Source of the DNA: a virus
Length of the DNA: 20,760 nt
IMG/VR virus record: IMGVR_UViG_3300044638_003749
Span: 1 to 20,760 of that record
Reading direction: 5' to 3' (one strand)
Shown: one piece after another, positions 10,301 through 16,000 of the stretch
Layout: every line of letters begins with the position of its first letter
Position numbering within the stretch: position 1 is the stretch's first letter
The notes under the pieces: generated by a model
What the model saw: the letters and a program-made list of their open reading frames with translations, nothing else
Database searches by the model: none
What the model was told of the DNA's origin: nothing
Translations under genes and position numbers: made by a program

Positions 10301-12387
10301 CAGCAAACTTCTTTAGTTTACCAGAAATTGCTAAAACTGGATACGACTTTTTTAGATATGGTGCTAATCCTTACAGTATTCCTCTTGCTAGACTCACGGG
10401 CCAGGAAATGAAATCTTCTGTTGGAGATAACTTTGTGGCTGGACTGTCTCTTCTTCCTATTCCAATTGCAAAACTAGCAAAGCCAGTAGTAAACCTAGTA
10501 AGCAAAATAGTTCCTAAAGGTGTAAAAAACTTCCTTACAGATCAAGGTATTGATATATTTAGTAAAATATCTGCCAAGGTAAATGCACCTACTGCAACTG
10601 CACCGACAGTAGCAACTCCTTTTGTTGCTCCTAATACTGTTATGGCTGGCCCTGTTACTCCTGAGACTGGAAGGCTTGCTTCTCTTGCTTTTGACGTTGC
10701 AGGAACAATAAAGAAAATAGTTAACTTGCCAAAAACTAGAAAACAAGAAGTATTACAAGAAGAGGCAGCCTATGCACAAAAATTAGAAGATGCTAAAAAG
10801 TTTCTTCAAGACAATCCACCACCACCAAGACCAAGTGGGCCTGGAGCACCAACAAAACCAGCAACAAGCCTTTGGGATGACACAGTAGAAAGTCTTATGC
10901 CAGGTTCTTCCTCTTCTTGGGATGACACACCTGTTACAGATTTTTGGAATGCTCCTACACCAGCACCAGAGTCTCCTATCAAAACAATTGCATCAAATAT
11001 TGCTTCTACTATTTCTAAACCAGTAACTGTCCCAGCAAAGTTTGTTAAAAGAGTTGCTGAGATATTTGGACATTCTTGGAAATATGGTAAAAACGAAGGA
11101 GTTCGTTGGGGCGGTACTTTTGATTACTGGGGCAGGACTATGCTGATGAGAGAAATTGCTAACAGAACTGTTGGTAAACTTGCACAAAAGATTAATCCAA
11201 AACTAACACTAAAAACTAAGGTAGATAAACTAGATCCATCTGAGCCAGCAATAAATGCATACTCTAGGTTGCAAAAATATATGTATCCAAGAGAAGGAGG
11301 AAAAGGGTTATACGATCTTCAGTATAGAAATATACCAGACAATCTTTTGCAAAATTTTGTAAAAAATCCTATATCAAGAGCAAAAATTACCATTTCTGAA
11401 TTAAGGGCACTTACTAGTGCTGGGGTGGCTTCTGCTAGTCCTTTTATTAGAAGTCTGGCCAAAGGTCGTGCGTCTACCAACAGTGAAATTCAAGCAATTG
11501 TAGACTCCATCCCAGGTGGTTTTGGAGGACTTGTACACCTTTTGAGAGGTATTCATAGAGCCAGCGTTCCATACGAGGGTCCACCAAAATCTATATACGA
11601 AAGACTGGCAGAGGCAAAGGCTGGAATAGGGCCAATACCATCAAATTCTTATGGACCAGGTAACTACTTTGCTGCTAACGATTTAATGTCTGAAAAATTC
11701 TTTACATCCTTTGGAGGATATGAATATAAGACAGCATTAACACCAGCAGCAATCTTAAAGGTTTTACGCAGTAAGGGTTTTGCTACACAGGAACAGGTAA
11801 AAGCAGTTTCAGAAAAATATGGCATCCCAGGAAGCCTTGAAGGTATTGGGTATAATGCAGATCACCCACTAATGAAAGCATTGATAGATGAGGGGTACTT
11901 GGGATATAGACATAATGATGCCTTTACTAACTGGATGATGGGATTGATGCCAGGGATGGGCTTTAAGTTAATTGACCGCCCAAAGGTTCCTAGTTTAGGT
12001 GCAACAACCTTGCCAGATGGATCAATTGATTTGAGTCCGAAGATTGATATACCTACAAGAGTAATTAGAAAGGCTCAAGGCGGAATGGTTCCAAAGTATT
12101 TTGCTGCAGGAGGTTTTGCAAGAGGTACAGATACCGTTCCTGCAATGTTAACCCCAGGAGAATTTGTTATGAGCAAGTATGCTGTAGATTCTTATGGTGT
12201 AGATAATATGAAGAAAATCAATAGTGGCGCAGAAATCGGCGGGGCAGTGTATAATAATACATATACATTAACAGTCAATGCAAAGACAGATGCTAATCCA
12301 AACGAAATTGCACAGACAGTAATGTCACAAATAAGAACAGTAAACGACAGAAGAGTTAGGGGGATAAACGCAAATGTCCGCAATTAA
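1387..12387 (+). CDS. Giant tail tape measure protein with embedded enzyme-like domains
   Basis: 3,666 residues, much longer than most tape measure proteins. It should run inside the tail tube, set tail length and leave at injection. Seen in order: helical N-terminus; a TP901/PhageMin_Tail-like core (about 185-480); a hydrophobic stretch (545-585); VPAMLTPGE motif 1 (678-688); an unassigned folded segment (745-968); a kinase-like segment (1031-1290); a basic linker with two LYG repeats (1388-1439); hydrophobic segments (1505-1578); a glycine-zipper stretch (1768-1812); long helical or coiled-coil sequence (about 2450-2730); Ala-Asp-Lys pentamers (2768-2803); an Arg-Gly patch (2815-2831); motif 2 (2853-2863); proline-rich linkers (about 3144-3200); an ADP-ribosyltransferase-like segment (about 3379-3530); motif 3 (3582-3592). 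ATG 1387 has GAGGTG (1374-1379) upstream. The reading frame is unbroken. No peptidase or lysozyme motif was recognised. The enzymatic calls are tentative; the tape measure call is firm. Confidence 0.95.
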   Translation: MADVESNIHVNIDTSDALASLKLLQRQISAFHTQMAKSGTAAAAVAANQAQNLMNSINATGQFQASMRSVTSSTEHFTDSLERNKLTSREYFRYTGAATKTFGRLFKSEFETINKVARERVKDIQTQYIKLGRGANGALQAIAVRPLTLDMKNLGTQTAIAAQRQQLLNQLLKQGSTNLLNFGKNTQWAGRQLMVGFTVPLAMLGVTASKTFMKLEEQAIRFKRVYGELFTTQEETDAMIKQIQTLAKEYTKYGVAVEDTMKMAADAAAMGKQGAALMAQVAQATRLAVLGGVEQEQALETTISVTNAFGVATEDLAKKIDFLNAVENQTVVSIEDLTIAIPKAGPVVQQLGGDVEDLAFFLTAMKEGGINASEGANALKSGLASLINPSAKASAFLADLGINIKGIVEGNAGDIKATVVGFSQALDTLDPLNRARAIEQLFGKFQFSRLSTLFQNVTAQGTQANRVLQLTQATTEELAILSQRELDKVQNTTTYKFKKSMEDLKLAIAPVGEQFLKALTPIVEFVGKILEKFNGLGDGSKKFLTIFTVAVAGIGPVLLMTIGLVANAFANIIKLFANMKSMYNKTGNSSKVLGEQTNYLTKEQLEASAVAASLDQVHQKLNQTFTSEATAVNNLANAYRRAIAAQMGFTGPPAGKRMPGPKKFSTGTRRVPGSGNQDTVPAMLTPGEAVIPAGAAQDPGNKPVIARMIAGQTVQGFNTGEGDVQPVGVPKEIVKDNNVTNKTHVGGKSTPKSIQEVIDSNPHMTPDQRNKLITMSQIFKSQGMEAVTTTKHGLIFEWPEWMNKQMPTVGVSKQEFIDEWKRRGAGKWHLSGMTPVQAQAIDDAFLRSFADVKGPMITDGIVDRIFKEEIPKVVSPNDEGLKKAQRLYATDYLFNMGKGLGNTPARSAEILQHAASTIDPDTGKTYIKSFTIESGPGTGAGRTDKIVTRSSTVTLHDGTYMGIPLAEPTTTNMNRLGAGTAPGISQTPAGAPVRAPELIAENMERAQSQQERLKEISRVAETTKTGKKKPTDFGKQIAGSSGRSFDVREIGGVYEKPDGKRVFVKPMMSELDALAEQRATDFARKVQGLDAPVQKVRTMIDPTDPEGKRKIIVLESPFDKKFDPNNIPKKFTQAEYFKQLVAASLRGDKDLKAGNLGGNVMTDGGTMGVFDRASGALDKEFSKNMPSLEQMAEENLKGIPEKSKGKPQNSPNWFANATKDIALNLTPDQYDREMKKEISRQIKLMEPYVAKMSNSDPLKPEYLKMLERLKVGLSVDWRRLHQKHSMILVKPDEVLEDEKGKTKPIPTEPNNGAFKSDTGSPKDSRLAPAELAPAVRQRPVIRGRSNAPDAMSTTASAVVAGAKGSIPEARAVGANIGTTLSQSAAAASRTALYGTGPMDAEAKSVRRRLQKIERQEARQQRKTQSMARASKTKLYGAEPGTAITPFEKSLRRKGYTKSQIAEQVAYQQKVISEKAAASAAANEPSRREKLRAKAQAGVAKFKGKGGGVTAGVGIAAGATMIGSMAPGKVGEISTKLMMPLMGLSMVLPMLKSPMAAVAIGLLATVGAMAALRMAFDKAADEILEQGEKFKGSTSAINSIAKFGNKVTASEQMDLKRKNSFNMTPSATGKTTYGEAFVQTEEGKAITKRLSEQNAIGKGGQAIGDLSNQLTNSIMSGAMDMNQAKSLAMNAGRQAGDITMGIKVIAQIEQILGPNGQDLDKNPLQVRLDMIAKNSKNMKSSAALAASGGDGFVGGNMVRKLAGKKTMQIAGIGASALGGAAAGAGIGTFIGGPIGAAIGGGIGAAVGAAFGYFTSKKYVKQAAVLGATAAVDAKIAMEQNKQMLDSFDMYYQKKVEELRLQGKINEANELQGKYIEKRNDLTAAQALLQEDVVSQYDGAGSLQESMMSGMKKATTAKYKNDPNQLAYLDSVNQQAGDLRSSGLITSGQEYLIQAKMASGDIPPSVFRTLLGLAAENQDIAPMMMNIITQFSGATSESIGVAAGVILDSKGDINKTVQTEFITKVNAFEKDSDALDFTKNIIKLNNANKVIPSDILVSYYSADTTESKDAYAKLNAALDGIESMKDIKVQQVYELIPELKNSEAFDEVYFNSLKTDAEKRTYVQTIASTIYVEDPVLAASTDFLDWQKSPTTKIGKKNYGGASYASLPIATQLALYREEQGFKAVTEGVGVDTSVVPPAVDDGGGSKVQSSPLDDLVKKLRDVRKNQIKVTEGWSASRKALDGLFGGKKTLDAFSGIENDLRKIGGSEDFIELIVGMDPKVYEEKKKSLFKFDNKGNIIGLKKDAKNIQEALNSIAMGDFNSKTEAETNVIEDQAIAFAKLASIGIPVADAYSIVENAGLAQAIAMEKNSKSVAKLATNYKILTAAQLKSAAVKGVGTDIDKFKKDRVQEARIKKKFDPATAFAIDSDENLKAMESVIATQQSKVNNLIKKGADKEVIKTAQADLNTLISDFDTRLAQLKSTVGFMQDMFDKGFGDAMESFDVQETELQLKFKVDTKEKDKIVTDAQNAISAIQYKVDDKEAALKGIEDQEQKINDKYDKRIEALDEIEKANSAISNQQKGQLSLAEALTSGDIAAAARAAQEMSAQAAADAVAKQRDAIEQSRQYELGSLTGLDKTDGKLKTRKQLEEEIKNLQDEVFKIEEEKIEPAQEFIRLRQVQLDKDIAGITVLGRTRDAWEAIKNQVDLALIKSAAFVDSMGLAISTQANLIAGYKAEVGGKDGAFINGQAFVPEKGFEGETPADRAAREKKAAEDKAAADKKIADDKIAADKIAADKVAADKALADKALLEELEKARMIRGRGRGGGFGGYGGMLMLASGGVVPNGFESGAYAKGTDTVPAMLTPGEYVLRKDAVKKYGVKNLDAMNVGYYHEGGPVGHRHGRNAPEMPKLVPGTGVYSGSMFIPPKYETAPKEETAPKATGYYTADGKPLAPGLNRDGNDAGFDALFNKKNWEKTANFFSLPEIAKTGYDFFRYGANPYSIPLARLTGQEMKSSVGDNFVAGLSLLPIPIAKLAKPVVNLVSKIVPKGVKNFLTDQGIDIFSKISAKVNAPTATAPTVATPFVAPNTVMAGPVTPETGRLASLAFDVAGTIKKIVNLPKTRKQEVLQEEAAYAQKLEDAKKFLQDNPPPPRPSGPGAPTKPATSLWDDTVESLMPGSSSSWDDTPVTDFWNAPTPAPESPIKTIASNIASTISKPVTVPAKFVKRVAEIFGHSWKYGKNEGVRWGGTFDYWGRTMLMREIANRTVGKLAQKINPKLTLKTKVDKLDPSEPAINAYSRLQKYMYPREGGKGLYDLQYRNIPDNLLQNFVKNPISRAKITISELRALTSAGVASASPFIRSLAKGRASTNSEIQAIVDSIPGGFGGLVHLLRGIHRASVPYEGPPKSIYERLAEAKAGIGPIPSNSYGPGNYFAANDLMSEKFFTSFGGYEYKTALTPAAILKVLRSKGFATQEQVKAVSEKYGIPGSLEGIGYNADHPLMKALIDEGYLGYRHNDAFTNWMMGLMPGMGFKLIDRPKVPSLGATTLPDGSIDLSPKIDIPTRVIRKAQGGMVPKYFAAGGFARGTDTVPAMLTPGEFVMSKYAVDSYGVDNMKKINSGAEIGGAVYNNTYTLTVNAKTDANPNEIAQTVMSQIRTVNDRRVRGINANVRN
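3418..3450 (+). repeat. Tape measure motif copy 1 (DTVPAMLTPGE)
   Basis: Residues 678-688 of the tape measure protein. The 11 residues are identical to those in two later copies, although the DNA differs at synonymous sites, so the protein motif is conserved by selection. The flanks differ: VIPAGAAQD follows here, while the later copies have a V-(L/M)-x-K...Y-G-V continuation. Variants of this glycine-rich VPAMLTPGE motif are common in phage tape measure proteins. Confidence 0.9.
3619..4290 (+). other. Unassigned folded segment in the tape measure protein
   Basis: Residues about 745-968. Unlike the low-complexity helical sequence around it, this part has tryptophans, histidines, prolines and mixed polarity (FEWPEWMNKQ, GAGKWHLSGMTP, LYATDYLFNMG), the look of a globular domain. 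I recognise no family and no clear catalytic motif. It lies between motif copy 1 and the kinase-like segment and may belong to the same inserted block. Confidence 0.45.
4477..5256 (+). other. Kinase-like (HipA / PI3-4-kinase-like) segment in the tape measure protein
   Basis: Residues about 1031-1290. The order resembles an atypical kinase fold: a glycine-bearing hairpin (IGGVYEKPDGKRVFVKP) with candidate nucleotide-binding Lys1065; a helix with candidate partner Glu1070 or Glu1076; a catalytic-loop-like GDKDLKAGNLGGNVM with Asp1148/Asp1150 and Asn1155/Asn1159; and a metal-site-like GVFDRASG with Asp1171. HipA, PI3/4-kinases and actin-fragmin kinase share the D-x(4-5)-N then hydrophobic-D layout. 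Similarity is judged from motif order only. Activity is unproven, and a decayed or coincidental fold is possible. Confidence 0.45.
6688..6822 (+). other. Glycine-zipper hydrophobic stretch in the tape measure protein
   Basis: Residues about 1768-1812 are almost only Gly, Ala and Ile in GxxxG-like spacing (GAGIGTFIGGPIGAAIGGG). Such stretches can insert into membranes, and tape measure proteins often carry hydrophobic segments thought to help DNA cross the host membrane. Charged helical sequence lies on both sides. Confidence 0.6.
9688..9795 (+). repeat. 15-bp tandem repeat encoding Ala-Asp-Lys pentamers
   Basis: Seven pentamers of the type (I/V/A)-A-A-D-K (residues 2768-2803, one extra Lys after the second) are encoded by imperfect 15-base units such as attgcagcagataag. 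The result is a highly charged helix similar to the alanine/lysine linker of TolA. It ends the long coiled-coil part of the protein. The near-repeat DNA could gain or lose units by slippage. Confidence 0.85.
9943..9975 (+). repeat. Tape measure motif copy 2 (DTVPAMLTPGE)
   Basis: Residues 2853-2863, in the context A-K-G-T-D-T-V-P...Y-V-L-R-K-D-A-V-K-K-Y-G-V. The similarity to copy 3 continues about 20 residues past the core. It lies just after the Arg-Gly patch and before the block containing the ADP-ribosyltransferase-like segment. Confidence 0.9.
10159..10191 (+). repeat. Perfect 15-bp direct repeat
   Basis: gaaactgctccaaag occurs at 10159-10173 and 10177-10191 with GAA between, encoding ETAPK-E-ETAPK (residues 2925-2935). 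It sits in a proline/lysine linker after motif copy 2. The exact match suggests a recent slippage duplication. Confidence 0.9.
11500..11976 (+). other. ADP-ribosyltransferase-like segment in the tape measure protein
   Basis: Residues about 3372-3530. VHLLRGIHR (candidate NAD-site Arg3387) is followed by GPGNYFAANDLMSEKFF (3423-3438) and, near the end, EGYLGYRHND and GMGFKLID. In phage-borne and toxin ADP-ribosyltransferases an (L/Y)RG strand, a G-x-G-x-YFA segment with a following helix, and a late GYDG...FD strand occur in this order. The usual catalytic glutamate is not obvious (Glu3502 precedes the GY motif), so the segment may be inactive or only share the fold. Confidence 0.4.
12130..12162 (+). 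repeat. Tape measure motif copy 3 (DTVPAMLTPGE)
   Basis: Residues 3582-3592, in the context AAGGFARGTDTVP...F-V-M-S-K-Y-A-V-D-S-Y-G-V. It is followed by a short C-terminal tail of about 74 residues ending in ...RRVRGINANVRN. Together with copy 2 it encloses the ADP-ribosyltransferase-like block. Confidence 0.9.
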
Positions 12388-13009
12388 TCCAAGTTTTAAC
12401 TACATGCAAAAGCGTAAAAGATATAACAGACCTAGTGCAATGCTGTGGTCTGAAAACTCTGGTACCCTGATTAATAGTTTGTATATTCCTTACGGCCTAG
12501 AGGTTGGGGCAGATGCAACTCTTGAAGTAGACCAAAGCCTAGCAAACCAATTCCTAATTCTTACAGATGATAACAGAACCCCTTTAGATTTTTCAGATGA
12601 GCGTATTGAAAAACGGGAGAGAATGATCAATGGCCGTATGAGATCCTACCATACTGCAGATAAGATGAAGATTAGCACTAGTTGGAATATGATTCCATCA
12701 AGGTCTCACGCAGAGGTTCCAGGCTTTGATCCAGCAACAGGACTATCTCCTCATACCTCATATACTTCAGATGGCGGAGCAGGTGGAGCGGACATGCTTG
12801 AATGGTATGACGGTCACAAAGGTTCTTTCTGGGTGTTCCTTGCATATGATAGAAAAGGAATTTTTAAAGGAACTGAGTCTCCATATGATCACCTACAGCA
12901 GTATAACCAAATTGTAGAAATGTTTATATCAAGTTTTTCATACTCTGTAGAAAAAAGAGGAACTAAGTTTGATTATTGGAATGTCTCGGTTACCTTGGAA
13001 GAGGTATAA
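12374..13009 (+). CDS. Minor tail protein, probable distal-tail / tail-tip component
   Basis: 211 residues. The ATG lies 14 bases inside the end of the tape measure gene, in another frame, so the two are translationally coupled. The first gene after the tape measure in siphoviruses usually encodes the distal tail protein that joins tube to tip, and the length fits. The middle holds a dense aromatic stretch (MLEWYDGHKGSFWVFLAYDR, residues about 140-159) and the end is beta-strand-like (FSYSVEKRG...WNVSVTLEEV). No signal peptide or membrane segment is present. I do not recognise a named family with certainty; the distal-tail role is inferred from position. Confidence 0.7.
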   Translation: MSAINPSFNYMQKRKRYNRPSAMLWSENSGTLINSLYIPYGLEVGADATLEVDQSLANQFLILTDDNRTPLDFSDERIEKRERMINGRMRSYHTADKMKISTSWNMIPSRSHAEVPGFDPATGLSPHTSYTSDGGAGGADMLEWYDGHKGSFWVFLAYDRKGIFKGTESPYDHLQQYNQIVEMFISSFSYSVEKRGTKFDYWNVSVTLEEV

Positions 13010-16000
13010 TGTTTGAGGATAAAGACTTACAAAATTTCTTAGAGACATCTCCTACAATAAGAAATAAGTCAACTATAATTGCTGAATGGAATATGAATAT
13101 TCCAACAAACATAAAACAAATAGGAAACTATAGATACAGACCAACCCAGTCATCATCAGTATATGCCTCTTTGCCAAACAGTTTTGATGTTAGTGATACA
13201 GGAAATTTCTATACAGGAGCAACAGATGCAGATGTCCTTGTTGATGGAACATTTGACAATAACAATATACCAACAACGCTATTGACCAAAAAAGAAAAAC
13301 TGCAAACCCTATATTCTTTAGAGGATTGCTTCGGACAGTTTAGGCCAAGGTCTGGAATAAATAAAGCAATATTTTTTGAGGGCGGGAAACTACACCACCC
13401 TAACCTTGTAATGGCAGATAGACCAAGATATTATATGCCAGATAAAAACGATAAGTTTAAGTACTGGACATCATACAGAGGAGAGGGAACATATAAGTAT
13501 ACATATAATGATAATACAGTTTCTTATGGACCGTCTCAAATATTTACAGATAAAAATGGAAAACAAAAGTTAGGTACTGTCGAAACTTGGTCTGAGTATG
13601 GAATTGCGTCAAAGTCCACAGGATCACAGTATGCGATAGAAGATGCAGTTCCTTTTGTTGTTTATAAAGAAAAGATTCCAACTAACAGGGTTGTAGTTAA
13701 AATGCAAACTCATACAGGAACAGAAAACTTAGGGCCATTCTCTTCCTCTACTGGCTCTTATGCAGATCCGTTTTATGGAGAACTAAATCAAAAGACTCCA
13801 AGTAAATGGAAAATTCAATTTTTAAAAGATAACAATTGGGAAAATGTTATGTCTTTTGATCCATCAATTACAAGGAAAGACGGCTCCCCCATAATTAAAA
13901 GTGACGGGTATGTTGAAATTGCCTACGGCTTAATTATTCCAGAAGAGTGGAGAGCAAGTTTTGTTTTAGCAGAAACATATACTACCGACGCACTTCTTCC
14001 AGAGCAGTCTGTTATTGGATATGCATACTTGATTAAACCTAATAGCACAGATCTTGGTGTATATCATATATGGAATGGTGAAGAGTATATTCTTTTAACT
14101 CCCAAGTACGGATGGTACATACAGGATGAAACAGTTGATAGACTAACAAACTTTGTAACAAATGCAACATCTCCAGATGTGTTTGTTAGAACCCTAGACA
14201 AAAAGAAACAGTTTAGAGAATTTGAATATATTAGTGGGATAAGAATTGTTGTAGAAACAATGAACAAGAAAGACTCAACATTTGATCTTATTGAAATTTC
14301 TCCAAGACTTACTTTAAATGTTTCAGACAAAACGCTAGACTATTCTATTAATAAAAGTGCATCAGACCTAGGTCTATCTGGATTGCCAGTTGGACAACTC
14401 ATAGCATCAAATGGAAGTATCAATCTTTTTGATCACGACCAGGCATTTAATACCAACAACACTAATAGTATTATTGCAAAGTATATTTCAAGACATGTTC
14501 AGTTTAAGTTTTATGAAGTTATCCTTGATGTTGCAGGTTGGGATTACTGGGTACCAATTAAAACATTATACTCTGATTCATTTCCAAAACAAGATTTAAT
14601 GACCAAGCGTGTATCTATAAACCTAAGAGATCTGTACTGGTATCTTGAATCAGTTACTGCTCCTGAGATATTGATGACAGAGGTTTCTCTTAGTTCTGCA
14701 GTATCTTTGCTTTTAGATCATATTGGATTCTCTAACTATACATTTAAAAGAGTGGCAAATGAAACAGAAATAGTTATTCCATATTTTTTTGTTAGCCCAG
14801 AAAACAGCGTGGCTCAAGTTCTTCAAGATTTGGCTGTTTCAACTCAGACAGCAATGTTCTTTGATGAATATAATAATTTTGTAATGATGAGCAAAAACTA
14901 TATAATGCCTACAGCAAAAGAAAGACCAACAAATTTTGCACTCAGTGGAACAAAAGATTTTGTAGAGAGTAGAGAAATAAAAAATAAAACAAACAAGCCA
15001 AAGTTAGCAAATGTTATTTCTGTATCAACTCAAGAAAATGCGGTATATAACGATGGATCAATTAACTACAGTACAAGATATATAGAAAGATCAATTGGAA
15101 CAATTAGAGAGGCAAGCCTTCTAGACAATGAAAGATATTACATATATAAGCCAGCCCTTCTATGGGAGGTCGCACCAAGCCAGAATACAAAATCTATAAA
15201 TAATCAGGTTGGAACTCAGTCTGCATATGTTCTTAGTGCAATTCCGCTTAACTCAAATTTATCTGAAGCAGTTCCAGAAGTAAAAAACAATGTCGTAATT
15301 AATAACACCTTTAGCCTTGGTGAAGCCGTATACTCAATTACTAGGTATAACGGATACTTTTATTCTCAAGGAGAAATTATTAAGTACGATGCGGTTCAGT
15401 ATAATGTTCCTGGGTTTGGAAATGTTTGGATAACTTCAGTCGAAGACTACCAACACTATTTTGCAAAATTGCCATTTAATAGCAAGATATATCCTACAGG
15501 ATTAGTTAGAATTTATTCTGAGCCAAAGTATTTTGAGCAAGATGGAGTAGTTAAATTACAAAATGGAGCAGTAGCAAAACATGGTCGAGGACAATTTGGG
15601 ACTAAGGTTGTAGCACACAATGCTGGAGTTGCTGACTATTGGAAGTCAGATGACAATGTTAGAGGATGTTACATGTCCTCTGAATATTTATTTGGAAAAG
15701 ACCTAACCGCACCCACCACCACCGTAGCGTCTGCTGGAAAATTAACTTTGTCTGGAGTGTCATCTGATGCTCTTTCAAAAACATCTTCTAGAAACGGAAT
15801 CATAAAAAACTTTATGTCAACCTCTTTTATAGGAGAGGTTAGTACGACAACGGCTGTTCAAACAGGAACTCTACAGGCTTCAGCCCTATGCTTGACTGGT
15901 CCAAACTTTACAACCAAAGAAAAACCAAGAGATTTTATTTCATATGTCTATAAATCTTTAGAGGCAAACAAATATAAACATTTTGGTACTAGGATGAGGA

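Noticed and set aside
12250-12260. TATAATAAT near the end of the tape measure gene as a promoter for the tip genes
   Set aside because: The TG is offset by one base from the extended -10 position, no -35 is visible and the stretch is coding, so chance is likely in A+T-rich DNA.
12976-13008. TTG start at 12976 for the hub gene
   Set aside because: It lies inside the upstream gene without a ribosome site; ATG 13009 has GGAAGAGG and a TAATG stop/start overlap like its neighbours.
13001-13010. GGTATAAT just before the hub gene as a fourth promoter
   Set aside because: It lacks the TG of the extended -10 and the upstream GGYCT element, and the GTA TAA codons plus a good ribosome site explain the bases.
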